From positions 1 to 38,848 of the forward strand of contig JAQUYN010000017.1 in the NCBI GenBank assembly GCA_028691835.1: a stretch of DNA of 38,848 nt, read 5' to 3'. The DNA is from Alphaproteobacteria bacterium. GTDB taxonomy: Bacteria; Pseudomonadota; Alphaproteobacteria; UBA9219. The position numbers and the translations under genes are program-made. The notes beneath the pieces are model-generated. The model made no database searches and was not told the DNA's origin. It saw only the letters and a program-made list of their open reading frames with translations. This document shows, piece by piece, positions 1 through 7,513 of this stretch (position 1 is its first letter; each line of letters begins with the position of its first letter).

Positions 1-873
1 ATTAGGCATAGCTATCAGCCTGCTGCTAGGATCATTTTTGGGGAGCCTCAATCAATAGATGATGCTTTATACGCAATATGGTCATGGAAAAGGTTCTTTT
101 CGCAAATAGCTATGGTCGACCTTCCAGTGACGGCAATCGCTTTTTATGGCACGGAAGAATCTTTTGGCGGTGAGGCAAGTGTATACTTGCCCAACATGAA
201 ATTGGATTCAGAGCCAGGTGGTGACATCAATCGCATCCATCATGGCGATATCCCACTAAATTTCTGGGAGGATAGAAACTGTCTTAAGGATTCATTGTTG
301 AACTGGTTATCTAAAGACACAAGCCGGCAGCAGTTTCGTTGTTTGGTAAGTTGGGTTCTCAAAAAAATGGAGCAACGTTTTTCTCTTGATGATATTGTTA
401 CGTTGTGTTCAGCCATTGAAGCCCTCGAAGAGCTAACCCCTCAAGCCCTTCCGTCTAAAGAGGAGATCAAGGTGTTGGTCGCTGGCGCTGTGGGTGCAGG
501 TGAGCTTGCTGGAATAGATATTGAGAGAGATCGCATCCAAGGAATATTAAATCTTCTTCGGACACCAAGCCTTCCAATAAAGCTGAAATTACTCATGGAA
601 CGGGTTTCAGCCTTTGTCTCTGAGGAAGACGGGAAGATGTTAATAGGGATAATCCTGAAGCTCAGGAAAATCGCAGCACATGGACACCCCCTTCATGAAG
701 AGACCATGCCTTTAGTTGCCCCCGCAACTCAAGCACTGGCTGGAATATGCGTGTTATTCGATTTACTGGATTGTGGCATTCCTCTTGAGGCACACCCTCA
801 CACGCTGATCTGTCCCGCACAAAGGATCAAGGCAGCACTTGCAGCCATTCAAAAAACCAATTCAATGACCTAG
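1..873 (+). CDS. HEPN-domain (ApeA-like) protein, 5'-truncated by window edge
   Basis: The reading frame is open from base 1, so the start lies outside the window; 290 residues are visible. The C-terminal third is helical and carries an R-x4-H motif (RKIAAH, bases 664-681) after a helix containing AIEALEEL. That is the arrangement of HEPN ribonuclease-like domains, in which R and H form the active site. The upstream part has no obvious motif but would suit the N-terminal domain of ApeA-type proteins. ApeA is known as a HEPN abortive-infection protein against phage; a defence role here is inference from the motif and from the neighbouring XRE/ImmA pair and tRNA. The HEPN call is fairly firm, the ApeA assignment tentative. 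Confidence 0.6.
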   Translation: MRHSYQPAARIIFGEPQSIDDALYAIWSWKRFFSQIAMVDLPVTAIAFYGTEESFGGEASVYLPNMKLDSEPGGDINRIHHGDIPLNFWEDRNCLKDSLLNWLSKDTSRQQFRCLVSWVLKKMEQRFSLDDIVTLCSAIEALEELTPQALPSKEEIKVLVAGAVGAGELAGIDIERDRIQGILNLLRTPSLPIKLKLLMERVSAFVSEEDGKMLIGIILKLRKIAAHGHPLHEETMPLVAPATQALAGICVLFDLLDCGIPLEAHPHTLICPAQRIKAALAAIQKTNSMT

Positions 874-900
874 ATGTTTTTGTGCCCGACCGCTTTCTGA

Positions 901-1116
901 CTATTCTTTATCCTTTCTTCTATTGTAGGGGGACTGGTTTGTCGGCTTCAAAGATATGTCTTCTACGCTTGCCTTCTGTAGGATGGCCTCTGGTGTTCGA
1001 CCAAGTTTCAATCCGATGACGCGGGTTGGCGTGTTTTGATCCGCGAGCTGCCCCAGCTTCTTGATCTCTAAAGGAGTCCAAGCTTTTCCGTGATTCGATG
1101 GTGTTTTTTTCGACAT
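901..1116 (-). CDS. Small SANT/Myb-like helix-turn-helix protein
   Basis: This 71-residue protein starts MSKKTPSNHGKAWTP and continues with a helix-turn-helix-like stretch (LEIKKLGQLADQNTPTRVIGLKLGRT). I recognise the pattern from small conserved proteobacterial proteins with a SANT/Myb-type fold and an 'SLKPTNQSPY' tail. The ATG at 1116 is preferred over the in-frame ATG at 1146 because an AAAGGA ribosome-binding site sits just upstream of it. It ends 28 bases from the convergent HEPN gene. The function is probably DNA-binding or regulatory, but no target can be read from the sequence. Confidence 0.65.
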   Translation of the reverse strand: MSKKTPSNHGKAWTPLEIKKLGQLADQNTPTRVIGLKLGRTPEAILQKASVEDISLKPTNQSPYNRRKDKE

Positions 1117-1187
1117 TTGGTTTCCTTTCATTTTGTTTTTTTGCAAAGACGGTGCCGGTCATACCGGCACCGAATTCCCATGACCTG

Positions 1188-1475
1188 TTAACGACATTCG
1201 TAGAGCGACAGCAAATTGTTGGGTTGTTCGCCATCGGACTCCGTCTTGATATACTTGTTGCCATAGCGACTGGTTGCCACAATCACCTTCACCGTCTGTC
1301 CCTTAACCGACACGATAAACCCCATTTGTCCGCTTTCGATGGCGCGGACGACATCCTGCTGAGGCATTTTCCACTGGGAGCCATCGGGAAGCTGTCCTCC
1401 GACGGCCAAGATGCGTTCATGTGGATCATAACGATCAGTTTTGTTAACACACTTGATTTCACGCGTTACTGCCAT
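1188..1475 (-). CDS. DUF3892-like small protein
   Basis: The 95-residue product has the features of DUF3892: an N-terminal 'REIKCVNKTDRYDPHERILAVGG', a central W and basic beta segment, then 'GNKYIKTESDG' and a terminal 'NNLLSLYEC'. Members are small proteins of unknown biochemical role, often found near mobile DNA. An AAGGAA ribosome-binding site precedes the ATG at 1475. It is transcribed with, or just ahead of, the SANT-like gene (71-base gap) and divergently from the XRE/ImmA pair, so the XRE protein could control both directions. The function is unknown. Confidence 0.7.
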   Translation of the reverse strand: MAVTREIKCVNKTDRYDPHERILAVGGQLPDGSQWKMPQQDVVRAIESGQMGFIVSVKGQTVKVIVATSRYGNKYIKTESDGEQPNNLLSLYECR

Positions 1476-1542
1476 TGTCTTTTTTCCTTTCTAAGTCGGA
1501 GCTGATCTCTTTTTTCGACCGCCGAAAACCGCAAATCCGCTC

Positions 1543-1664
1543 ATACGCAGATCAGCGTATACGATTCGGCTCTAAAACACAAGACTTGTCTAACCAATTA
1601 ATAATATTGATAAATATCCAATTTATTGACTGTTAACGACTAAGCGGATACGCTAATAAGCGGA
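1543..1664 (+). promoter_or_regulatory. Promoter and candidate operators of the XRE/ImmA pair
   Basis: A sigma70-like promoter is visible: TTGACT at 1626-1631, a 17-base spacer, TACGCT at 1649-1654. The -10 lies inside a repeated motif: TAAGCGGA occurs at 1641-1648 and again at 1657-1664, and AGCG-GATA-CGCT around the -10 is palindromic. About 90 bases upstream a related inverted repeat ATACGC-6-GCGTAT lies at 1543-1560, towards the divergent DUF3892 gene. The shared GATACGCT/GCGTAT core suggests autoregulation by the XRE protein (inference). A strong GGAGG at 1662-1666 sets the XRE start. Confidence 0.5.
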
Positions 1665-1671
1665 GGATGTA

Positions 1672-2007
1672 ATGACGACAGAAAACCCATCGCTAAAATT
1701 TGGCGGTTATATCGCTGAAGCGCGAAAAAAGAAAAGGCTGAGCCAGAAGGAGTTGGCGGCACTTATTTTGCGCGAGGAAGATCAGAAACCTATCTCGCCC
1801 CAGTATCTCAATGATATTGAACATGACAGGCGCAGCCCTACATCTGATGCCTTGATAGAACAATTCGCAAAAGTGTTGGATATTGACCCAGATCATCTTC
1901 ACTATCTAGCTGGTAAATTACCAGCGGATATTCGACAGAAGGGATTGTCTGAAACAGAGGTGAGGCAGGTTTTTACAGCCTTTCGTAAAACAACGAACCG
2001 GACGTGA
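1672..2007 (+). CDS. XRE-family transcriptional regulator
   Basis: 111 residues. Residues 8-77 form a Cro/C1-type helix-turn-helix: 'GGYIAEARKKKRLSQKELA' gives helices 1-2, 'SPQYLNDIEHDRRSPT' the recognition helix, and 'ALIEQFAKVLDIDPDHLHYLAG' the closing helices. It is preceded by GGAGG and followed after 6 bases by an ImmA/IrrE-type peptidase gene. That regulator-plus-protease order is typical of phage- and ICE-type control modules, where the protease cleaves or inactivates its paired repressor (as ImmR/ImmA of ICEBs1). The likely role is a repressor of its own operon and of the divergent small genes. Confidence 0.88.
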   Translation: MTTENPSLKFGGYIAEARKKKRLSQKELAALILREEDQKPISPQYLNDIEHDRRSPTSDALIEQFAKVLDIDPDHLHYLAGKLPADIRQKGLSETEVRQVFTAFRKTTNRT

Positions 2008-2013
2008 TATTCC

Positions 2014-2733
2014 ATGGTCGCCTACATTCGCGATAATACCGGTCGCTTCCAACAAAGACCGCATTACAAACCAGAAGAGCTGGATCGTGAGTGTGAGGGC
2101 ATCATCACGTCGTTTTTACGAGAGCTGCATGGTGGCGTTTCCTATCCCATACAAACTGAAGATATCAAAAAACTGATCGAAACTGACGTCGAGGATTTGG
2201 ACGTTTATGCGGACTTATCTCATTACGGGTGCAATGTCGAAGGTGTGACGGAGTTTCGTGCAGGTAAGCGTCCTCACGTTTTGATTTCTTCTACACTCAC
2301 TGAAAATGATCGTCAGGAGAATCGTCTACGCACAACGCTCACTCACGAATATGGCCATGTTCGGTTCCACGCTTACCTTTGGGAAATGGAGCCGTTGACA
2401 GCTGATCTATTGCGCCAGAAGCCCGATGCAGACAAAGTTATCTGTAAGCGCGATACAATAATGAATGCACAGCAATATGACTGGATGGAATGGCAGGCGG
2501 GTTATGTCTGCGGTGCTCTATTAATGCCAAAATCAGCTGTTATCCAAACGTGCAAAGAATACGTTGAGCATCACGGCATCTTCGGCGCTGTTTCGCAACA
2601 AACAGAACATTCCTCTCGCCTTGTTGAGAAAATTGTCGAGAAATTTCAGGTTTCACAGGATGCGGCTCGTATCCGCCTCATCAAGCTCAATCAACTGACT
2701 CCCGCAGCTTCCACAAAATCACTATTTGGCTAA
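2014..2733 (+). CDS. ImmA/IrrE family metallo-endopeptidase
   Basis: 239 residues with the zinc motif HEYGH (residues 111-115) and a downstream E-W-Q-A-G-Y-V-C-G-A-L-L-M-P segment (from residue 159) that usually supplies the third zinc ligand and packs against the active site. This is the COG2856 ImmA/IrrE family: cytoplasmic proteases that act on partner XRE repressors in response to DNA damage or other signals. It lies 6 bases after the XRE gene and is almost certainly co-transcribed with it. No C-terminal sensory domain is evident beyond the peptidase fold; the last ~60 residues look helical. The pair may be the control switch of a mobile element attached at the tRNA. Confidence 0.88.
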   Translation: MVAYIRDNTGRFQQRPHYKPEELDRECEGIITSFLRELHGGVSYPIQTEDIKKLIETDVEDLDVYADLSHYGCNVEGVTEFRAGKRPHVLISSTLTENDRQENRLRTTLTHEYGHVRFHAYLWEMEPLTADLLRQKPDADKVICKRDTIMNAQQYDWMEWQAGYVCGALLMPKSAVIQTCKEYVEHHGIFGAVSQQTEHSSRLVEKIVEKFQVSQDAARIRLIKLNQLTPAASTKSLFG

Positions 2734-2848
2734 TGGACCTCTGTTTCCGAAAAGTGACGTATAGCGTCATGGCAAACGGATTCATCGTCATCCACCGCCA
2801 CTCCAGCCGCTGCCTTTTGTTGACACAGTGTTGACATGGCGCGGAAAT

Positions 2849-2876
2849 GCAAAAGCGCCCGAAGGGGCGCTTGCTG
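2849..2876 (-). terminator. Terminator downstream of tRNA-fMet
   Basis: AAGCGCCC (2853-2860), a 4-base loop and GGGCGCTT (2865-2872) form a perfect 8-bp stem. On the minus strand it is followed by TTTTGC, as expected for the end of the tRNA transcript. The remaining gap to the ImmA gene shows no gene. It does contain TGTTGACA twice, 11 bases apart (2818-2825 and 2829-2836). Confidence 0.7.
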
Positions 2877-2902
2877 TATCGTTTTGATATATTGTGATTC
2901 TT

Positions 2903-2979
<77 letters not shown>

Positions 2980-3228
2980 ATACCAAGAAGAGAGTTACCG
3001 TTTAAGAGCCCGGCAGCTCATATTATCTTGCCTCTGCCTTGCGGCTTTAGACGGCAGGTTGCTCTGGCCTGCAGTCTTTGAAACTTGATGCTCATATAAA
3101 GAGATAGGTTTCAAGGAAGAAAGCCGTTTTAGAGTGTCTGGCCTTCAGATGCAAGACTATTCCGCTGTATCTTAGCTCAAACGGTCCAGAATCTTGAAAA
3201 TGTGCGGTTTGGTGAGGGAAAAAGAGGG

Positions 3229-4293
3229 TTATGGCTTGGTTAAACGGATCCATTTGGTCACGTTTTTGTTGTGCTCGTCTAGAGATTTGGCAAAGGCATG
3301 TCCGCCAGAGCCATCTGCGACGAAATAAAGGAAGTCGCTTTTTTCAGGGTGCAAAACCGATTCGAGTGCGGCGCGGCCTGGATTCGAAATGGGGGTTGGT
3401 GGCAGGCCTTGCTGAACATAGGTATTCATGGGCGAGGGGGTCAGGAGGTCCGCGTGACATAACTTGCGGCCCAGTCCTCCCGCGCCACCTGTCAAGGCAT
3501 AGATGACCGTAGGATCAGACTGAAGGGGCATGCCAAGACGCAATCGGTTGATAAAAACACTGGCAACGAGCGGCCTTTCTTCGGCCATCTTGCCCGTTTC
3601 TTTTTCAACGATGGAGGCGAGGATTAAGGCCTCTTTTGGTGTTTTAAAGGGGAGGTTTTCATCGCGTTTTTCCCACATCGTATTCAGTAAGGTTTGCGCA
3701 TCTTTTTGCATGCGCTCGATTAGGCCAATGCGCGTGTCATTGTAAGTATAGTTATAGGTCTCAGGCAAAAGCGAGCCTTCTTCAGGAACGGAAGTCAAGT
3801 CACCTGTGAGAACGGGTGTGTTTCGTAAGATGTTTGTGACTTCATAGGATGTCAGGCCTTCGGGTACGGTGACTTGGCGCCGTACGGTTTTGCCCTCGTT
3901 TAAGATGTCGGCAACGTCGATAACCGATAAACCGGGGGATAGATTGTATTCGCCAGCTTTCAACTGGTCTTTTGCGATCAGGCGTGAAGCCGCACGGAAT
4001 AAAAGCGGATGGATAAGGATGTTGTTGTCATCAAGAATTTGAGTGATTTCGCGTACGCTACTTCCACGTGGGATGATCACCGTTTTTGTTTCTTGCATAG
4101 GTCCGGGCAAAACAAGACCGACGAAAAATAATGGACCCGGCAAAAGGGTGAGCAAGAAGATTGCTAGCATTAAATAGGGAAGAATAAACTGTCGTTTTTT
4201 TGGTTTTTCAGGTGCGGTTTCGACAGGTTGAGCCAGAGGCTCGTTGGCCCCTTTATTTTGTTCTGGCAGATGAGAGTTTGTTGTTTCGCTCAA
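3229..4293 (-). CDS. mltG: Endolytic murein transglycosylase MltG
   Basis: 354 residues. Residues 1-33 are cytoplasmic and P/E/K-rich, residues 37-62 form one membrane helix, and the YceG/MltG domain follows in the periplasm with a LysM-like subdomain (residues ~70-135). The catalytic glutamate is in 'LASIVEKETGK' (E230), and 'SDPTVIYAL' and 'TYVQQGLPPTPISNPG' are the conserved substrate-cleft motifs. MltG cleaves nascent peptidoglycan strands and ends chain elongation. The start codon appears to be TTG with no clear ribosome-binding site, so the exact N-terminus is uncertain; no upstream ATG exists in frame. Length fits the family. Confidence 0.95.
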   Translation of the reverse strand: MSETTNSHLPEQNKGANEPLAQPVETAPEKPKKRQFILPYLMLAIFLLTLLPGPLFFVGLVLPGPMQETKTVIIPRGSSVREITQILDDNNILIHPLLFRAASRLIAKDQLKAGEYNLSPGLSVIDVADILNEGKTVRRQVTVPEGLTSYEVTNILRNTPVLTGDLTSVPEEGSLLPETYNYTYNDTRIGLIERMQKDAQTLLNTMWEKRDENLPFKTPKEALILASIVEKETGKMAEERPLVASVFINRLRLGMPLQSDPTVIYALTGGAGGLGRKLCHADLLTPSPMNTYVQQGLPPTPISNPGRAALESVLHPEKSDFLYFVADGSGGHAFAKSLDEHNKNVTKWIRLTKP

Positions 4294-4429
4294 AAGGAAA
4301 ACTATAACAAAAGAGGGGCAGGACTTTGTCTAAAGGGTGAAGACTTGTCATCTAAGGCCAAAGGCAAAGGATGGTGCACTTAAATAAAGGTAACTTGATT
4401 TTTTAGTTGCACACGAAGTGATTAACACA

Positions 4430-4501
4430 ATGAGTGAGTGGGGTGCAATCTTAAATAACCTTCAGCAGAATCAGATGGCTAGCCAAGGGGTTTGTTTTTA
4501 G
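4430..4501 (+). repeat. Copy A of a short coding-like repeat (WGxILNNLQxNQ)
   Basis: An ATG-to-TAG frame of 23 codons contains W-G-A-I-L-N-N-L-Q-Q-N-Q. The same motif, W-G-V-I-L-N-N-L-Q-S-N-Q, occurs at 7977-8012 in the frame 7959-8039. The 39-base cores (4436-4474 and 7974-8012) share 31 bases. Within the 12 motif codons four differ silently and two change the residue. Weaker similarity continues past the stop for about 60 bases. It could be a remnant of a duplicated gene or a tiny gene family; translation is unproven. Confidence 0.4.
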
Positions 4502-4589
4502 AGAAAGTGCACGTTTTGCTTTCCTTGCGCGGTCTTAAGGTTGAAATCTTAACAATTTATACCAACCGCCCAATGAACCAACCTGTTCG

Positions 4590-4683
4590 GGTCACGAGCG
4601 GTTGCGAGAGGATCGTGAGGCGCAGAGCGAGTGATTGAGAGCGGCCCTTTCAATAGAGTCCGTTCATAGGCTCGCTGGTATTA
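4590..4683. repeat. Dispersed palindromic repeat, short form
   Basis: 94 bases starting GGTCACGAGCGGTTGCG and ending CGCTGGTATTA, almost identical to 37651-37803 apart from a ~60-base insert present only in the second copy. The ends pair imperfectly (TCACGAGCG against GCGAGTGA), giving a weak hairpin. Both copies sit next to a housekeeping gene end (mltG, lysC). It is a REP-like intergenic element of unknown function. Confidence 0.7.
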
Positions 4684-4787
4684 GAAATGGCCTGTGTTCT
4701 TTTTTATGTAATTAAAAAAGTGGTAGGTGGGCGCGAGGTTAATCTACTATAGATCATGAATGTGGTTTTAGCTAAATTAATAATAAG

Positions 4788-6197
4788 ATGAAAATGACAA
4801 AAACGCACATTTACATATCTCCTGCTTGCTCAGGACATGATACTGGTCGATATCATCCAGAGAGCGGTGTTCGTCTGCGTGCTATCAAAAATGCGCTGAC
4901 GGGCCTTCCGACCTCTCGCCAGTTGGCCTTTGTGCAGATCTCTCCTTCCGTTCCGCGTGTGCTTTTGGCAAGAGTTCATAGTGATGCATATGTTTATGAG
5001 TTGGAGTCTATGGCACAGAAGGTGTCACAACCCATCTTCTTAGACCCAGACACTCTTCTAATGAAAGGAACGATGCTTGCCGCTTTCGCTGCTGCTGGCA
5101 TATGTGTGCAGGCTGTAAAAGATGTTTTGGCGGGTAAAGTTGAAAACGCATTTTGTTTGTCACGTCCCCCGGGGCACCATGCGCGACGAAACTTGGCTAT
5201 GGGGTTTTGCTTCTTTAACAATATTGCCATAGCCGCCGAGCAAGCATTGTTAGCCCAAAAGAAAGTTGCCATTGTTGACATTGATGTCCATCACGGAAAT
5301 GGGACTGAAGAATGGGCAAAAGGGAAAGAAGGGCAAGTTGATTTTTATTCCTTGCATAACAAAACCATCTGGCCTGCAACAGGAACTAAAGATGAAGGCA
5401 ATATTACCAATGTTCTGCTAGAGGCTGGAGGGGGTGAGAAGACATTGCGTGCTGCTTTCAAGGATAATATTCTAACAAAGCTCAAACAAAGTCGTCCCGA
5501 TCTTATTTTGATTTCTGCAGGATTCGATGCACATAAAGAAGATTATGCTGGTGGTAATCTATCATATACAACAATGGATTACGGGTGGATGACAGCTCAA
5601 CTCAGGCACGTAGCGGAAGAGTGTTGCGCAGGGCGCATGGTCAGTATATTGGAGGGCGGATACAATCCTGACTCTCTCGCCCAAAGTGTTGCAATGCATG
5701 TGCAGTCTTTGCAAGGGGAGTGGCAAGAGGATGAAGGCATTAATACAAAAAATGAATTTAGTCCTCCATCCATGCAAGAAATAAGAGAACACACGATTAA
5801 TAGACAGAAGCTTGGCTTGCCATCCGGGTTATACATTGAAATGTTGGAACGGAGATTGGGCGTTTTTGAAGATATTGAGACATATCCCGCTTGGATGAAA
5901 GAATTATGGAAAAGCAATCAAAAGTGCCTTGGCAACTGGTTGCAAGAGACATTGCGCCGAGCCGATAAAGGGCAATATTTACTTGCGCGGCAGGCTCTGC
6001 ACTATGTCTATTCTGTCGTAAATACGATTAAGGCATCTCCTTTTGAAGAAGTCACACGGACTGCAAAAGAAATACCGGGGCTTTCCAAATTTTGTGATCC
6101 GGATGAGCCCTTGGCTCCGGAACATTACGAAAAGGCAAATTTTCGTGGGGCTAAAGCATTGGCGCACGCAATCCAATCTGCAAGAGCTGAACTTTAA
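4788..6197 (+). CDS. Histone deacetylase-family (AcuC/acetylpolyamine amidohydrolase-like) protein with C-terminal extension
   Basis: 469 residues. Residues ~6-310 are a complete deacetylase domain: tandem histidines in 'RPPGHHA' (H130, H131), zinc ligands D166 and H168 in 'DIDVHHG' and D247 in 'SAGFDAH', and the closing 'LEGGYNP' (Y292). Such enzymes remove acetyl groups from lysines, acetylpolyamines or small metabolites in the cytoplasm; the substrate cannot be read here. Residues ~311-469 are an additional mainly helical region rich in W, R and Y that I do not recognise; bacterial relatives usually end near residue 310-370. No operon partner: a 61-base gap leads to a GNAT acetyltransferase on the same strand, an opposite activity worth noting. 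No ribosome-binding site is evident; the ATG at 4794 is an alternative start. Confidence 0.88.
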   Translation: MKMTKTHIYISPACSGHDTGRYHPESGVRLRAIKNALTGLPTSRQLAFVQISPSVPRVLLARVHSDAYVYELESMAQKVSQPIFLDPDTLLMKGTMLAAFAAAGICVQAVKDVLAGKVENAFCLSRPPGHHARRNLAMGFCFFNNIAIAAEQALLAQKKVAIVDIDVHHGNGTEEWAKGKEGQVDFYSLHNKTIWPATGTKDEGNITNVLLEAGGGEKTLRAAFKDNILTKLKQSRPDLILISAGFDAHKEDYAGGNLSYTTMDYGWMTAQLRHVAEECCAGRMVSILEGGYNPDSLAQSVAMHVQSLQGEWQEDEGINTKNEFSPPSMQEIREHTINRQKLGLPSGLYIEMLERRLGVFEDIETYPAWMKELWKSNQKCLGNWLQETLRRADKGQYLLARQALHYVYSVVNTIKASPFEEVTRTAKEIPGLSKFCDPDEPLAPEHYEKANFRGAKALAHAIQSARAEL

Positions 6198-6258
6198 TCG
6201 GGTTGGTCTCCAGTAAAGAAGTCTTTTCAGAATGTGAGGATAAGGCTAAATTCTCTGT

Positions 6259-6702
6259 ATGCCTTTCTGCCTTGGGAGATACTTTGCCATGCACTTTGTA
6301 AGATCGACTCCGTTTGGTTTAAAAGCATTCCAATATTTAGCTGAACATATCAAAGAAACAATCGATTTGGATGAGTACTCAAGAGAAATCCACATTGTTG
6401 AGCAAGGTGAGATAATAGGAAGCGTTTTCTTCTGGTGGGGTGCTCCATGTGCTGTGGTTGAAGCCATTGGTATTGATAAGGCGCATAGAGGAAGAGGTCG
6501 TGGAAAGGCGCTTTTAGCTGAAGCCGAAAAAGACATGGTTGAGGAAGGATGCAGCCAAGTTACATTGACGACGTTACCTTTTCAGGCTCCTCAATTTTAT
6601 CAAAAGTTGGGGTATAAACAAATTGGAACAACACCGAATTTCTTTGAAGGGTATGATTTGGCTATTTATCGCAAGATATTGACGGAAGAAACGGCATCGT
6701 GA
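6259..6702 (+). CDS. GNAT-family N-acetyltransferase
   Basis: 147 residues with the GNAT fold. The acetyl-CoA-binding motif A is 'IGIDKAHRGRGRGKALLAEAE' (residues ~74-94, R/G-x-x-G-x-G/A loop) and motif B is 'APQFYQKLGYKQIG'. It would transfer an acetyl group from acetyl-CoA to an amine of unknown identity. Two starts are possible: 6259, with GAGGATAAGG some 12 bases upstream, and 6289, with GGGAG 9 bases upstream; the second removes ten unconserved residues and may be correct. It follows the deacetylase-like gene in the same direction, so the two could share a transcript. Confidence 0.85.
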   Translation: MPFCLGRYFAMHFVRSTPFGLKAFQYLAEHIKETIDLDEYSREIHIVEQGEIIGSVFFWWGAPCAVVEAIGIDKAHRGRGRGKALLAEAEKDMVEEGCSQVTLTTLPFQAPQFYQKLGYKQIGTTPNFFEGYDLAIYRKILTEETAS

Positions 6703-6742
6703 TCGTCTTGAAAGGGCACTATTTACGAACTTCAAACATAGC

Positions 6743-6773
6743 TTAAGTTCTAACTCAATTTAGGTAATGGTGC
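6743..6773. repeat. Left copy of tRNA-Leu downstream flank
   Basis: TTAAGTTCTAACTCAATTT followed by AGGTAATGGTGC resembles 9083-9115, which is the sequence immediately 3' of tRNA-Leu(GAG) plus its CCA end: 27 of 33 aligned positions agree, with two single-base gaps. The two copies run in the same direction and bracket 6774-9082. It may be an attachment-site remnant or a dispersed repeat. Confidence 0.4.
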
Positions 6774-6831
6774 ACCGCGTATACCAAATGGAATCGAGCA
6801 TGATGAAACTAATAAACTACAGGCAATTTTG

Positions 6832-6865
6832 TGGTATAATGCCGACCTCAATTTTTTTTGAGGAG
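6832..6865 (+). promoter_or_regulatory. Extended -10 promoter and ribosome-binding-site hairpin
   Basis: TGG-TATAAT (6832-6840) is an extended -10 without a recognisable -35. Just downstream CCTCAA (6846-6851) and TTGAGG (6858-6863) form a 6-bp hairpin with a T6 loop. The 3' arm contains the GAGGAG Shine-Dalgarno (6860-6865) of the next gene, so the hairpin would hide it from ribosomes. This could make translation temperature- or factor-dependent (inference). Confidence 0.5.
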
Positions 6866-6872
6866 AAAGACA

Positions 6873-7352
6873 GTGTTGCAAGAATTGAAAGACAATAAGG
6901 TTTCAAGACCGATGAAAAATAATTTATGGGCTATGGCTCTTAAAGCGGTGATTGAAGGCGTGTCCACATCCGTTACGCTGGTAGCGAGCATAACGATTTT
7001 ATATTATGCCCCGCCAGTGTTAGAGTGGGGTTCTCAGTTTATGACTCCAGTGGAGCCTTTTGTCCCCACGTTGGAAGAAAAGCAGATTATGGGTGCTTGT
7101 AAAGAAGTCTTTGACACAAAAAAAGGTGAAGTCTCTTACGTTGATATAGTAGATCGGTATTGTTCAAATACGGGCGAGAAGTTTCCCGTTCAGTATGTTG
7201 GGGGCATAAAACGCGCTGTGACGGAACAATCGGCAGCCGATTGTACAACGGGTTTTGGGCCTCCTCCAAGAGAAACACTTAAACAGATAACAGGCCGCTG
7301 GAATTATGTAATGAGTGGTTCTCCGCATTCCGTGTATGTGGTTGGTAGGTAA
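6873..7352 (+). CDS. Orphan single-pass membrane protein
   Basis: 159 residues from a GTG at 6873, chosen because GAGGAG lies 7 bases upstream; an in-frame TTG at 6858 overlaps that site and is rejected. After a short basic N-terminus, residues ~22-42 ('VIEGVSTSVTLVASITILYYA') form one membrane helix; the remainder is soluble with two cysteines ('IMGACKEVFD', 'DRYCSNTGEKF') and a third at 'AADCTTGFG', which might form disulfides if periplasmic. I do not recognise the family. It has its own promoter and a terminator, so it appears to be a self-standing gene within the orphan block. Confidence 0.6.
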   Translation: MLQELKDNKVSRPMKNNLWAMALKAVIEGVSTSVTLVASITILYYAPPVLEWGSQFMTPVEPFVPTLEEKQIMGACKEVFDTKKGEVSYVDIVDRYCSNTGEKFPVQYVGGIKRAVTEQSAADCTTGFGPPPRETLKQITGRWNYVMSGSPHSVYVVGR

Positions 7353-7399
7353 TAAACGAGGTGAAAAAGAACCGTTTGGTGGCTAGGAGGGAATGGATT

Positions 7400-7425
7400 A
7401 AAAACATTCGATCCCTCATGTTTTT
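7400..7425 (+). terminator. Terminator after the orphan membrane protein
   Basis: AAAAACAT (7400-7407), a 10-base loop and ATGTTTTT (7418-7425) form a perfect 8-bp stem ending in five T. It lies 48 bases past the stop at 7352. Confidence 0.55.
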
Positions 7426-7431
7426 GACCCT

Positions 7432-7467
7432 CCTGCCTGCGCTGCTGCGCTGCTTCGGCAAGGCAGG
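7432..7467. repeat. Palindrome downstream of the GIY-YIG gene
   Basis: CCTGCCT (7432-7438) and AGGCAGG (7461-7467) form a stem around GCGCTGCTGCGCTGCTTCGG, which can fold further. It is markedly GC-richer than its surroundings and shares CTTCGGC with the right-hand palindromic block at 7801-7910. Confidence 0.55.
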
Positions 7468-7513
7468 TCGGGCGCACACATCGTAGTCAGCGCGTTGCGT
7501 CGTCTTCTCTTTG

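Larger units (their letters stand above)
4294..4787. other. 494-bp intergenic region with repeats, no long gene
   Basis: The gap between mltG and the deacetylase gene has no long reading frame. It holds a 23-codon coding-like element at 4430-4501 (related to 7959-8039) and a palindromic repeat at 4590-4683 (related to 37651-37803). Both are listed separately. The deacetylase start at 4788 has no recognisable Shine-Dalgarno. Confidence 0.6.

Noticed and set aside
920..1282. Minus-strand frame of 120 codons
   Set aside because: It overlaps the better supported SANT-like and DUF3892-like genes, lacks a ribosome-binding site and has no family-like sequence.
2736..2845. Possible integrase fragment next to tRNA-fMet
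   Set aside because: A minus-strand frame of about 34 codons is present, but it shows no integrase motif.
4294..4787. CRISPR-like array
   Set aside because: The repeats here are single palindromic copies, not evenly spaced direct repeats.
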